Assembly: GCA_037178975.1 (NCBI GenBank)
Contig: JASJZH010000001.1
Coordinates: 8,726,501-8,790,500, forward strand
Reading direction: 5' to 3'
DNA: 64,000 bases
From: Oscheius tipulae
Taxonomy: Eukaryota; Nematoda; Chromadorea; Rhabditida; Rhabditidae
The notes beneath the pieces were generated by a model. It made no database searches. It was not told the origin of the DNA and saw only the letters and a list, made by a program, of their open reading frames with translations. Positions 19,426 through 31,669 of the stretch are shown here, in pieces. A program made the translations under genes and the position numbers. Each line of letters starts with the position of its first letter. Within the stretch, counting starts at the first letter, position 1.

Positions 19426-20107
19426 AGATGTGATAACGTGATTTCCAAGTCCGGGTTCTAGGTTCGCAAAGCGGAAAGAGCGGAGAAGCGATTTCATTTT
19501 CTCGCAATATCTGTTACCAATAAGCTGCAACAAAAGCAAACAATAATACTTTAATTGCCAAGTTTTGTCGAGAAATTCTGACAAGACTCGATAAGCAAAA
19601 GTTCCAGAGCACTCAATGGTAGTCATCTTTGTCGAAGTTTGAATCCTGGAAGACGCTGAGAATAAGTAGTTAGATAAGATCATATCAATTTGTCCTATGC
19701 GAATGTTTTGAAACTCTCATATCCCATTCTTCCATCTCAAGACACCACCCTCAGTCTCCACTACCCGATTTGCTGGTCAGAAGACCTACCGCAGCCCGAT
19801 GCGGCTCTCGGATCGAAGCTGTGAGTGTTCAGACCTGGATTACTCGGGAGTTGCCCAGGTTCTAGTCTCGAGGCGAGAGAAAAGAGGTGAGAGAATCAGT
19901 CGAGTCTCGTCAAAATATCTCTTGACAATTAAAGACTTTTTGTTTGCTTTTTTTGCAACTCTTTGGCAATTGAAATTGCGAGAAAACGAAATCGCTTCAC
20001 CGTACTTTCTGCTTTGCGAACCTAGAACGTAGGACTTAGAAGTCACTTTAACTCATATTTATTTACATATACGACAAATACAACGACCCGTGATTCCTGT
20101 TGTGCTC
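19377..20107. repeat. Inverted duplication around the cysteine-peptide gene
   Basis: The left arm (about 19377-19580) contains the last codons of the gene at 19216 plus downstream sequence. The right arm (about 19900-20107, reverse strand) repeats it: GGTCGTTGTATTTGTCGTAT, GTTCTAGGTTCGCAAAGC, GAAGCGATTTC, TTTTCTCGCAAT. Small insertions separate the arms. The right-arm copy still encodes GRCICRICK-stop on the minus strand but its upstream part is not recognisable. Confidence 0.7.
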
Positions 20108-20354
20108 AATATTGTTGTCGGCGTGAACAAGAATCACATTTTTCTTGAGAATAGAGGAGTTAGAGGACAGGGGAATGTTTCGAATTGTTCAGGCGGCAAG
20201 GTCACAACGCTGTCTAACTGTCTAGTTCGTGATTCGTAAATGAAAATTTGATGTACCGAGAGGATACGGGTGCATGTTCCTACTGTAACTGACACCCTCG
20301 ATTATTAATTCAATCCAATTCTTGGCATATTCCTTTGTCCACACAATCCTTCTC

Positions 20355-22313
20355 ATGCCTCGCATAATCGGATACTACACCTCGGCTAGTCGTTCCGACC
20401 CGTCTGTACTGTTTCCTTTCGATTTTTATGCCCTCTTCAGGCCGAAGAATGGCGTTGAAATACTCTGCTCCGATATCTCTCGGTCGGAGAACCCGCTTAA
20501 AATAGCCAAGTACCGATGCAATTGCCACTATCCCTGGCTAAGGGAACTGCATGGGCTGACGGCTCTTATGATGGTAGGGTCTGTCGTTATCCTGTCATAA
20601 AGCTCTAGAGCAACTCACTCCTATCAAAAATCTTCTGGGCAACGATTATTGCTATCTCTGCTGGAGCCTCAATTGCCTTCGCCGCCTACATTCTTGGCAT
20701 CTATGCCAATCATCAGACTGCTACGTTGATCATTTTCAAGCCTGTATGAATTCGCTCGTTTTGGATTCCAATGCTTTAGGTTCAAAAACTCGTCTACCCG
20801 ACCCTCGTCTTCTGTCCTAAGTTTGCCGACGCTTTGAACTATTCGATCCTTTGGGAAGGTGAGTCTGTTCGTTTAAACAGGAGCTCACAGTATTCGATTA
20901 AATGCTCTCAGTTTTCCAGACATGGACCAGTCCATCTTCGACACCACCCAGGAGACTCGCTACGATCTGATTGCATACATCATAGCCGGTTCGGGGATCG
21001 ATAACGTCGACTTGAAGAACTTCTCTCCATATTACTTGTAAGAATCGTTAATAGGAAGAATAGAAAGGCTAGAACTCGACTGGAAGAGCTCTACACTCGT
21101 TGGAGGGGAAAGAGAACAGTTTTGGAGATGTTCAACTTCATTTTCGACGAGAACGGAATCAGGTGCGACCAGCTCTTCAAAACGTGCTGGTCAGGATCAG
21201 CCGATTCGAAATGCTGCGACCTCTTCGAGCCCACATATGTAATCTTGAGGGGTCGATGTTTCCGTCTCAAGTTTCCCTACTACCAGGAAGACGTGGATGA
21301 GACGGACAAGCTACAGTTGACCTTTGACAATCCAATCAGCCCCATTCTGGGTGTTCAGCAGGCTAGAGCACAACTTGTCCTTTATATTGGAGATGAGCAT
21401 CCGGAGGTAAGCGTCCTTCCCACCAACGTGCAAACCTTAGGTTGGCTTGTATCCACGCTACTACCTAGGGGCCAACGATTGGAATAGACTGAGAATGGTT
21501 CAGAAGAAGATCTCGATGCTGCCAGAGTCTGGGAGGTGCTCGGAAGATCCTGTTAATGCAGGTGCTCGACTTTAACACCAGTTTTTTTTTCAACAACTAA
21601 CAATAAGATTGGCCGTTGTACTACTAGGCAGCTAAACAATTCTCACCCGTACCGTCTTGGTATCAGGCCAGATTTCACCCGTATCGACTCGACCTGACTA
21701 CTCTGTCCGATTCCGTGCGCATGCTTACAATATCTTTCCAGGAAAGTCAACTTGTTTCGTCCGCCGTTGGCTAGAGCGCACTGTTGTTCAGCCACTGAAC
21801 TGTACTCTTCCCTACTATTCCCAAATGCTACCCTACATGTCCCAGGTCCCGGTCTGTGAGCCTTCCGTACTCGTGGCCGTTTACGCAAACATCACCAGTC
21901 CTTTGATATCGAACTTTCAGGTCAGTTTATACACTACAAGTATAATCATTTCCAGTGCCAACCCGCCTGCCATCGGATTGAAAATGACGTCCAAATCACT
22001 TCGACCGCTGACACCAGTGTGAATCCGGACTATGCCTTTCGTCTGGAAGTTTCCTTTAATGAGCTGGAGTATGAGCAGTATGACGAGGTCAGACCGACCT
22101 CCTTGGCCGGTTTCATCTCGGAACTTGGAGGACAGAGTGGTCTCTTCGTTGGGTGTTCTGTCATGACGTTTGTGCAAGTAAGATAGGTAAAGACTTGAGA
22201 TGAGTATGTTGTTTTAGCTCGCCCAATCGATTGTGATCTTTCTGTCGAAGTTCTTCAGCAACATCTACAGAAAATACATTGCTATTCCGTTGTCGTTGCA
22301 GCTACAGAAATGA
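20355..22313 (+). CDS. DEG/ENaC-family sodium channel subunit
   Basis: Nine exons give 500 residues with all phases consistent: 20355-20573, 20609-20743, 20780-20858, 20920-21037, 21073-21406, 21441-21561, 21742-21920, 21956-22177, 22218-22313. The N-terminus has the ELHGLTAL segment carrying the conserved His-Gly gating motif just before transmembrane helix 1 (WATIIAISAGASIAFAAYIL). VYPTLVFCPKF follows, corresponding to the family's YP-VTIC segment. The ectodomain has many cysteines. Near the end, GGQSGLFVGCSVMTF gives the GxS-like selectivity motif (here GCS) leading into helix 2, and a short C-terminus ends in QLQK. The degenerin/ENaC family forms trimeric, usually amiloride-sensitive, channels. 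Most introns are 34-40 nt; intron 6 is 180 nt. Confidence 0.92.
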
Positions 22314-23123
22314 ATATTGGGAATCTGTTCGAGTAGGGCCCGTTCAAGTGACAACCCCTAGTGTACTTTCTACTAAGGAACTTTTGTAGTTAAAATAATT
22401 AATAGAGAATCAAAGGCGAGCACCTGCAAATAATTGGAAGGCAGAACTAGTTTGTTTTGGATAAGAGTCGTCTGATCTTCGCTTCGATTGCGGAATATCA
22501 GTGGTACTACCTCGACAGTTTCGGCAACCCAGCTCGAGAATACCGATCCGCACGACACAACTCGACGCTGAGAACAAGCAGGACTGTCTGAGCTCCAACT
22601 GATGCGAGGCCAGCAGGGAAGCTCGAGGTCAAGTTGATTTCTCATTCAAAGTTCACTGGCAAAGCATCATATCTTCAGAATACCTTTAGACTTTTTGCTC
22701 GGTTCAGATTGGTAGAGTGATCAACTGGTAGAAGGCCGTTTACAACTAGCTTGCCATCACATTATTTCCCCGCTTTTCCGGCGAAAAACTGCTGATTAAT
22801 GTCTATCTTTATCGATTTTCTGCCTCCATTTTTTTGAATCTGTTGTCGCGTAATCGCGCCCCTCTGCTCCCGCCTCTCTGTGCCCTCCGCGTGCGCCATT
22901 ACTCTCTCCTGCAGTTGCTTTTAAAATGCCGTTGGTCGTCGGCGAATCTTTTCGTATACCCGTCTATTTTTCTCACTTTCTCGCTTGTTTTTACAGAACG
23001 TGGGTGCAAAATTTCGAAAGAGAAGTTCTTTTGCCAGCGATGAAAACTGAGTTTTTGCGTCATCTTCCATTCTTGTTTACACTCTGCTTTCCCGCCCAAT
23101 TCGATAATCGATCTAAAGAAGGT
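22314..23123. other. Intergenic stretch, no convincing gene
   Basis: A 90-codon minus-strand frame (22645-22373) lacks any recognisable feature. The rest is T-rich sequence that leads to the presumed trans-splice acceptor of the next gene. Confidence 0.4.
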
Positions 23124-23131
23124 CTTTTCAG
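23124..23131 (+). promoter_or_regulatory. Candidate trans-splice acceptor
   Basis: TCTTTTCAG ends six bases before the ATG at 23138, with no upstream coding exon seen. This is the typical position of a spliced-leader acceptor in nematodes and some other compact genomes. A short 5' UTR exon is the alternative. Confidence 0.45.
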
Positions 23132-23137
23132 GGTAAA

Positions 23138-26100
23138 ATGTCGGGGATGTACCATGACTTTGGGGCAATCCCGAACAGGAAAGGTAGTCGACAGTCAGAA
23201 GTCTCAGAAAGTCAGGAACGGTAGGTGTTTCAGTTTTCTATTAACTTTTTCTGTTCCAGATCCCGCCCCAGTAGCAGAAGACTCAGTCGCTTATCGTCTA
23301 CCGCGAATACCGAAGATCGGACCAACTCTTCGGCCGGAACTCCACAGCCTGAGGGATCTTCAAAGAGAATAAGACAGAAGAGGAAAGAGTACAGCCCAGA
23401 GGTAGAGGAGAAGAAGAAGCCGGCCATTGTGTAAGTTGTCCCCCCAACAAACTGACAGAACCTCAATTTAAGGCTGACCAAGAGAGCTCCTCGAAAATCC
23501 GGATCGACTGTCCCTTCCACTCCCAAAGAACAGTCGCCGCCTCAGGAGCTCGGAAAGAGAGAGACGAGGAAGAAGTCGCGGTTCTCACCGTCTCCTCAGA
23601 GTTCTTCAAAGCCTGTGAAAGAAGCAGAAGAAGTGGAAGAAAGAGTGAGTCGAATTCATTCGTTTTTAAAAGATAGAGATCTGTTTTCAGTTTCTCTTGA
23701 GCATGATCAGTGATGCCTTGAAAAATTTGCCAGAAGTTGACTACGATCTTCCGAAGGACATTAAAGTTTGGGCGGTATGTTTCACGTAATTGGGTAGGCA
23801 GGACTAGCAAAGATAAGAGCAAGGGTAATAGAGCGAACGTTAAATACTCAGCCAAGCGCTTTTTGCAAAACTAAATGAGTTCGACTGATGAGAGGGTGTG
23901 ACATACAGTGTGGTCAAGGCCAGGATGAGTAAGTGACAGTAGTGGAGTAGTTAGTAAGAGTAGGGGTAATAGGTGACAGTTTGAAGTGAATAGGTGGACA
24001 GATAGACAAATAGAATACGAGTGTAAGTAGGATAGTCGAGCTATAGTTCTATTGCTTACTGAAGCCATCTTCAGAAGAGAAGAGCCAATGCAACTGCAAG
24101 GAAGGCCGTTGCTGAGACGGCTAAGAAGGCAGTCAATGTCAATCCGTCGACTCCTGATGAAGTGGAAGCTGACGAGACTTTTGAGGTAAGCTCTCTCACC
24201 TATTCATTTCAACTTTTCCATATTTAGGAAGCTCAGTTACAGCAAGTACGGATTCTTTTTGACGATGAGCGACCCATTCATGAGCATCTGTTCGAACAGA
24301 TCCCAGTGAAGGTCGAGGAGCCAGATGACTACGAGACTGCAGGACCCTCTAACAATGTTCTCGAAGAGGAGCTCGAGGATATCAAGCCGGTCATTGCAGC
24401 TGAACCCGAGGTTCCGGTTCCTGTTGAGACACCAGCTCCAAAGAAGAGAAAAGCTCCGGTCTCTAGTGGAAAGAAGGGCAAGCAGGCAACTCCGGACAAG
24501 GAGCCAGTTCCCAAACGATTCAAACGAGGCCAGAAAGAGCCAAGTCCGGCAGAGGAGCCGAAACAAGAAGAAGTTGAGGGAAGAAGGTCAAGGAGATCCA
24601 CCGCTGGATTCAAAGAGCTCATGGCCGGATTGGTGTCAGGTTCCCGACCTAAATCTACTCCTAAGCTGAAGGTACTTTCTAAAAGTTTTGGTACTAAAAG
24701 TTGCAACTTTAAGACAGAGATACCAAAAGCAGCCATAAAGAAAAAAGTCGAAGAGAAGGAAGAGACACCGGTGTCTGAGAAAGTATCACCCGAACCAGAG
24801 CCTGTGGACGCGAAGATAGAAACCGACACCCCCAAGACTAAGAAATCAAAAAAGTAAGCAAACTCAATCATCTTTCATTTTGCCGTACTCAGAGAGAAGA
24901 CCCCCGAGCCCAGTCCCGAACCAGTGGCTCCAATCCGGCGCTCCAGTCGATCCACTGTTCCCTCATCAAAGCTACCCGAATCTGGAAAGAAAGATGTTGA
25001 GTTCAAGGTAAAACCGAAACCGGGTTCTGCTCTGGAGATTCTGAAGAAGACTTCGAGGTGAGAGCTATTTCTATGTTGGGGGTCTGATCCAAAAGTTGAT
25101 ATCTCATTGAAAGAGCGAGAGACGGGCAGTTACAGGTGGACATTGACAGAGTGAGAGGATGGCAGAAACCTGTAGACAGGAACGTCGGTTTGGCAGAATA
25201 AGTCTGGTTCAGATACCAAAGAGTCCAGCGAAGCCCGACTCCTGAGACCCCGACTCCTGAGACCCCGACTCCAAGTCCTGCTCCTTCCAAAACTTCCGGC
25301 TCGTCTTCTGTTCCCATTACTCCGGAGAAAGTTGTGCAGAACGAGGCACCAGCTGTTGAAGTGAAGCCTGTAGAAGAAGAGGCAGTCCCCGTTCCTGAAA
25401 ACATTGGAAATGACCAGGAGAGCGAAAAGAAGATGAAGAGACGGTCCGAGCGGAACAGGGATCTGGAAGAGAGACTCGACCAGATGATCAAGAACACTTT
25501 CACAGAGAATGCTGACTACTCGGAAGAGACTGTGAGTTCATAGTAGTTTTTACCAAACTGACCCAATTTGTTTCAGTTTGAGCCCGAGGAAGAGGTTCCC
25601 ATCGAGCAGTGGTCACCGGATTCCTCCCCGACCACCTTTGACTCTCCGAGAGGAACTATCAAGCTCGTTTCGAAGAAAAAGAAGAAATGTGCCACTAAGG
25701 AGAAAACTCCGGAGAAACAGATCCCTTCGCCGGCTAATGTGGCCACCCGGCGATCGAGCAGAGCCTTCAAACCGAAGATTTCTGATGAGGACTTTGTCTT
25801 CGAAGTCCCTGTGGTGATTCGGAAGGAGATCGAGGCATCCCCTTCGAAGAAGAGTCCGCTCAAGTCACCGTCCCCGGTCAAGAAGGAAATGAGACTCAGG
25901 AGCAGCTCCCTCACGTCGCCACCCAAAGAGGACGAGGAGACCGCCGCGGAGAAGACGAGGAAATACGTGGAGGAACACAAAGGACCGATCAAACTGTCCT
26001 TCAAGATTGGATCGGAAGTGGCGACGGTTGTGAAGACCGGTGAAGAGGAAGTAGAGACCGAGGCATCAACTCCGACTGAGGAAGAAGAACTGATTGAGGA

Positions 26101-29100
26101 TGTGCCTACAGAGGAGGAAGAGATGATCAAGATACCGAGTGCTCCAGCTCATAGGAAGAGAAAGGAGCCACACTGGTGGAATCTGTACACGCCGACCCCC
26201 AAGCCAGTTCTTGAGAACTTTACCCGACCTGATGGTGAGTCTTTTGATAGTTTGCGGCATCTAAACTGTAGAGGGATGAGTCACTGATTGTCATATGTCT
26301 AGCTCTCAATCCCCGGTTCCCATGTCATCAATAGCCTTCCGGCGTCTGGCTAATCAATAGACCCTCTCCCTATTATGAGAGACTTTCTGACAATTTTTCA
26401 GGCACTATTGAGCATCTCGGTGTCGTGATCAACTCCGTCATGGACGCCCTCCTGCTGAAGGTCTGTGACGACGGCATCCGACGTCATTCGAACAAGATGG
26501 CCAAGGAGGCCAGGAAGGCCGAGATGAGCGAGATGGCCAAAAAGCGCTACTATGAAAAGAAGAGAATTGCCGAGGAGAGACAGGCCAGAGGAGAGCCAGC
26601 TCTGCCCTTCCCTGTTAAAAAGACATCGGCCGAGCTGTTCGCCCATACCATCTCGACTAGAGAGAGAACAAAGAAGGGAGCTCTCTACAAAAACAACGAG
26701 TATCTGTTGAAGCCGGTCAAGCTGCAGAGAGAAGCCGATATGGAGAGAGAGCACAGGGAGCAGGAGGCCAGAGACTACCTGAACCGACAGTTCATGAGAG
26801 AGGCAGAAGAGGATCTAAAAAGGGAGGCAAGAGGCAAGGGAAGGATGACCAAGGCGGTCAAGCATGTAAGTATGGAGAGAGTCGGTCACAAGACTTTTCT
26901 TCAGGTCAGCTTCAAGGATTTCACTGATACCAAGGGGGGAGCGACTACTCAAGTTCTGAGACCAACTACAACCAATCCGGACTTTTTCCATCGGGAGATT
27001 CTCCGGGAGCCAGAAGAGTTGACCATGGTCCCGGAATCAGATGAGGTTTCGGTTGATGATGAGGAGGACATGCCTCAGGTACTGTGCAGCATTTGTACAT
27101 CGCTACGTTATCCAGAACCTCTGCTCCACGGCCTTCATCGATCAGGCCAAAACCACTTCGGATCAGATCTGCAACCTCTTCGTGCGAGATCCCAATGTGA
27201 CCAGCTACACGGATATGCTCGGCCGACTCATAGAGGAGCCGGAAATCCGACAGGCGATCATTGCCAACGCAATCGAAGTTCTCATCGACTTTCAACAGGT
27301 CAAGTTCGGAACAGAGTTCAGCCCGTAAAGTTTTCTGTTGAATCCAATAAAAAGATGTCTAGGAATGCTCATGTGATCTTGCACAACGAGGCTACTACTC
27401 GCGCCTACGACCTAAGAGATAGCTTCAGTCTCGGCCACGCTGAGAAGGAGACAATGTGCTGGGCGCACGGCTTCATGATTCAGAATCTTCCGGCTGACTA
27501 TCTGCCAGGATACCTGATTCTGCTGAGATATTGGAAGCATCATGTAAGTTTTAGAAGAGCTTCCTCTTTTCTTTACCAGCTCTGTACAGTTTGCAGCGCC
27601 TTTGAAAAATTGGACTTTGCCGTAGGAGCTGCCAAGCCAAAATCGGCACAACCTTTCTGAAAAATTGGCTTATCCCTCTTCTTCTTTAAAGAATGAGTTT
27701 TGGCACCAAATTTTGGCCAGTGAAGCGAAAAGAAAAATTGGAAAAGGCTTATAAAAAAAATGACGCGTCGAAAAGGTCTAGAAAGCGTTGCGCCCAGGTT
27801 TTCAAAAAAAAAAAATCAAGCCACATTTCAAATTTTCTCGTTTTCGCGCCGGTAGAAATCAGCAGAAATTTGGGGCTTGCCAACGGGTCTTGTTCCAATT
27901 TGTAATTCGTGTTGAGACCCGTTCAAAGTTCGGATAGACTAAAAAATTGTCCAGGCCGGCGAAATGTGTCTGAAAATGAGCCACATATCGAGCCTCACGA
28001 TTTCAGAATGGCTCGGCTGTTGCCTCCTTCGCCAAGAAGCCCATCCAGGAGGAGGTCTATCCTTGGGCGGAAGTCACCGAACTCATCTGGAGCTACATTC
28101 TGAACAAAGTCGTCGATCCCGATCGTGAGAATCTTCAAGCCACTATTGATGTAAGTAGATCAGAGTTGTTATAGTACCCTGTACGAGTCTTTCTGAGGTT
28201 TTTCACTTCGATAAAGTTGTTGTTTTTATTTTCTTTTTTTTTCGCTGGGGCAGGCGGGACCTGAATGACCAGTGGGGAAAACCTCAGAAAACGACTTAGT
28301 TTGCTTGTACTATACTGAAAGTTTGTTTGCAGACTGAGGTCCTCTCTGATGTCATTTTCGTCCTGGTTCCGCCTGCCTTTCAGTACGGAGAATACTCCAG
28401 CTCGTCCAAGGCTCATGAAAACATCTACAGGTAGGAGAAAATGCTGTAAAACATTGTCTAAAGGTGTTTTGAGGTTTTCATGAGCAGACAAAACGGTTTA
28501 ACCCACGCGCGAGTCGAATCCAGCTCGTTTTTGTTCCGTAGGCTCATGAAGCTCAAACTCAAAAAGCGCTAACCGATTGAGCCATACGGGCAAAGGCTGC
28601 ACCGATGCTTCCCGAGATCTATGACAGGGAGAGTTGTATTGAGGTCAGGGGCTGAATGGGCCTGTTAGGTGGTGATGAGACGAGCGATTGACCTGGGTTC
28701 GTAGAAAGGATTGCATCAGTGTGGTTATCTCTCTACTACTAAAGTGCAATGGTGTCCATCCGTCCGTGCGTCACCACGAGTCAAAAACTGGCAAGTCATG
28801 GCATGTCAAGAGTTTAGTTCAAAGTCAGCTTTGGGTAAACTTGGGAGCTTCTGCTAATGAAGAAGCGGCGAAGACGCCGGTTTTCACTACAAAGTTAGGA
28901 TAAATAGGCGGCGAGGCCGTCGGAGACGGCTGATGAGAGTACATGAAAGTACAACTATTATCCACCTCTGCTCTCCTAATCAAGCTTTCGTCCCTTAATC
29001 TAATAGTATCTCACCAATTCTGATCCTTCCTCCAGATGGCTCAAGATCATGGGCTCCAAAGAGTCGTACATCATGAAGATGGACTACAAGTGTCGTCCCA

Positions 29101-30944
29101 ACGAGTCCGTCTATGAGGCGATAGAATTCTACACCACAGTTCTCAAGAACGATGTAAGTTGCTCTCACCTTTCTTTCTCACAACCTCCTCTTTTTCAGCT
29201 TTCCAAACTCGTAAGGGAAATGAGAAACAAGCGAATTGTTCTGGTTGGATGGGGTCTGACTGCCTATATGTGTCACAGGGTACGTCCTACCATCTCTATC
29301 AGAGCATGATTCTTTTTCAGGTAGTCCAGCTGACTCACGGCGTCTCAGCCATCATTGATCTGGCTTTTCCCCTTAGGAGCGTTCACGGTTACCGAGGTGG
29401 ACCCGACGACGACATTCTTTTGACCTACTGTCCCAGTCTCTTCGTGGTAGGAGCCCAGGACAAACTCTTCAGTGCTGTCGCTCTGAAGGAGTTGAGGACT
29501 GGGATGCAGAGTGAGTTAGACTTGGTTTCTGGAAAGAAACTTGGGGTTTCAGCGGAGACAGGAGCTGTGGTCATTCACTACGCTGATTCGAACCTCTACG
29601 TGCCGAGTCATCTCCTCAATCGGCACAATATCACGCAAAGGACGGTCTCGAGGAGTATTCTGGTAAGTATTGTTGGTAATCTGGACTGTTCTGATAGTAT
29701 TGTAGTACACAGTACAATACACAGTATAGTACAGCACTTCTCCAAAGTCCTTGAGTTTTATTGCTGATCCACTTATCTAAACTCGCAGTTCACTATTGTC
29801 ATGAACAGCTCATAATGATGGGATATCCTTTGAGATGTAGTCACTGGTGTATACTCAAATGACAGAAACAGACATTCGCCTTAGGACCTGACAGTTTCCA
29901 GCGCTCAGGGTACGCAACAGAAAACAGCCAGTTCGGAGCCAAGGTTGCACTTCTTCATTCCGCAATGTCCTGCAAAGTTGTAGCTTTTTTGTTCTACAAC
30001 TTTGCAGAACGTTGCACAATTAAAAAATATAACTTTGACCCCTAAATGGCTGATTTCTATTGCTCACTCTAAGCGCTGAAAATGGTTTTGACTTGACCCG
30101 AAACGCAGGGCGCTGTAATCGGCCCAGGACTAACATAAGGCGCATGTTTGGAGAGGTAGCAGGGACAGATTCCGTCAGGTCGAGACGTACGAATGTACAG
30201 TACCAAAAGAGTTCTGGACTAACTCTTTCCTTTGTCTCCCCCACTCACCAAGATCATACAACCAGCTTCTTTTCAGGAGTACATCGTCGACTTCCTCAAG
30301 CTACCATGCACCAAGAAGGAACGCTCCCAACTCATCCAGGCCGACCTGAATGCCGTCTACACTGTCGAGGTCGACTCCTTGAAGGCTATCGTCGGTGGTG
30401 CTCCCACAGCCCCTCAACGGGTCCAGAAACATGCTACCATTGACGGCGGCAAGCCTCCAAGTGCTCCGAGACAGCGGAAGAGAAAAGCGTGAGTTTTAAT
30501 TACCAAAAAGGCGGAGTGAGCACACGTTTAGTGATTTCTCTCTGCCGCCATCCCTCTTGGCCACGCCGCAAGCCATGCCAGCGTTGTTGGCCGAAGTCAA
30601 TGCCTCCGGGACGACGGCTGAAGCACGCTACAGATTCGATGAGATCGTGAGGAGTGCCAGAACTGGCGGTACAACTTCCGATGTACTGTCTCCGACCCCG
30701 AGAACCGCTCCTGTCACTTTCACATGTGAGTTTGAAGATTCCCTACCCATGAAATTATCGAATCCAGTCAAATAAACCATCAATTTCAGCCTCTCCTCTG
30801 CCCTCGCCCAGTATTCGTCCAGCTTCTCATCAGAATCCTTTGTTCCTCCTTCGAGGTCCACCTCTCCCGTCTCCTTTAGCAAGAACGGCTCCTATGGAAC
30901 CATCAGGCCATCTTCTGGATCCTGCCAACATTTCTTTGAGCTAA
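23138..30944 (+). CDS. NSL complex subunit NSL3 (KANSL3-like)
   Basis: Twenty-three exons give about 1,552 residues; exon phases agree except that the start of exon 14 is uncertain (about 27355 after a weak AAAAAG acceptor). The first 900 residues are low-complexity Lys/Glu/Pro/Ser sequence with basic clusters (KKRKAP, PKRFKRG). A charged coiled-coil-like part follows (exon 11, 26402-26865). The C-terminal half matches KANSL3: VIFVLVPPAFQYGEYSSS, RIVLVGWGLTAYMCHR, VSAIIDLAFPLRSVHGYRGG, CPSLFVVGAQDKLFS and EYIVDFL. The hydrolase-like nucleophile elbow (GWGLTA) has no serine, as in KANSL3 itself, so it is probably non-catalytic. Expected role: scaffold of the MOF-containing nuclear acetyltransferase complex. 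Most introns are about 40 nt; introns after 23774, 27543, 28430 and 29662 are larger. Confidence 0.87.
28499..28594 (-). repeat. tRNA-like element in NSL3 intron
   Basis: On the reverse strand, an A-box TGGCTCAATCGG (28573-28584) and a B-box-like GGATTCGACTC (28511-28521) are about 50 bases apart, with partly complementary ends (CCCGTA and GTGGG). An ordinary tRNA fold is not clean, so a tRNA-derived SINE or tRNA pseudogene is more likely. Confidence 0.45.
29886..30100. repeat. Palindromic MITE-like element, copy A
   Basis: Lies in an NSL3 intron. Its ends are inverted repeats (AGCGCTCAGGGTACGCAACA at left, reverse complement of TGCTCACTCTAAGCGCT at right), and the centre is a near-perfect palindrome (TGCAAAGTTGTAGC ... 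CTACAACTTTGCA). Copy B lies at 44469-44697. Confidence 0.75.
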
Positions 30945-31307
30945 ACGTCTTTCCACTCATACCCTTATTTCCCTTTCATGTTTCCTTTTCCGGTAGACGC
31001 AGTGCTAGTAACAGGTCACTCTCCTCGCTTTACACTTTCTAAACTTTTTCCTAAAATGTTTATAGCTTTTTTAAGTTTCAAAATATTTCTTGATTTTTCA
31101 AAGTGTTTCTTGACAGTTCTCACTCGCTTACATAATAAACATACAAACACAACTAAGTGTTCATCTAGAGAGATCTCAACAAGGTCCCGGCTGTACAACG
31201 ATTAGACTAGATTTATTAACGTTTAACGGTTCATTAACCGGAGACAAAACAAAACCATGCGGGAGGGAGAGACAAAACAACAAAATTACAGGGAAAAGGG
31301 CTAAATA
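30945..31307. other. Intergenic stretch, nothing recognised
   Basis: AT-rich 3' flank of the NSL3 gene converging on the minus-strand gene at 31308. No gene or repeat seen. Confidence 0.4.
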
Positions 31308-31665
31308 TCAGCAGGAGCGTTGGAGTCCTTGTCCGGCGGCTTGAGCTTCCAGTTCGTCCACCTTGTCGAACTCGCCCACAAAATTGCGGTAGGCTTTCAA
31401 AATGATCGGAGGATCGTCTCTTTCTAATCTTTCGAATAGGAGCTCTTCGAGGCTCTCTTCTGTGCCCTAAGCATACGGCTTCGTATTTCGATGTGAGAGG
31501 GGACTCATCTCGAAATGAGGGCGGAGCCAGAAGAGTCTTTTTCGTCTTCTTTTTGTCCTTCATCGGCTCCTTCTGGACTTCGGACGTGGTGTCCGGGTTT
31601 GCGTCGTCGGCGACGGCATCCCGATCGGACACCAGACGATCTGTTGACTCGATCTTTGCTCCATA
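31308..31665 (-). CDS. Small charged protein of unknown function
   Basis: Two minus-strand segments look coding. The upstream one (31665-31468) reads SDRDAVADDANPDTTSEVQK, a KKKTKK basic patch and PPSFRDESPLTSKYEAV. The downstream one (31464-31308) reads EESLEELLFERLERDDPP and FVGEFDKVDELEAQ, ending RSC-stop. They are in different frames and separated by only 10 bases (gtatgcttag), too short for an intron; the frame change could be a frameshift, or the exon borders are wrong. No ATG was found in the first frame; an ATG in another frame lies near 31667. Not recognised. Convergent with the NSL3 gene. Confidence 0.4.
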
Positions 31666-31669
31666 GGAT

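Noticed and set aside
21038-21063. A 26-nt intron (or 17-nt) in the DEG/ENaC gene
   Set aside because: A 35-nt intron ending at 21072 fits the frame equally well and matches the size of the neighbouring introns.
28720-28935. Possible Helitron-like segment (TCTCTACTACTAAAGTGCAA start, GC-rich hairpin near the end)
   Set aside because: Only one copy seen, no CTRR end or hairpin spacing that I could confirm.
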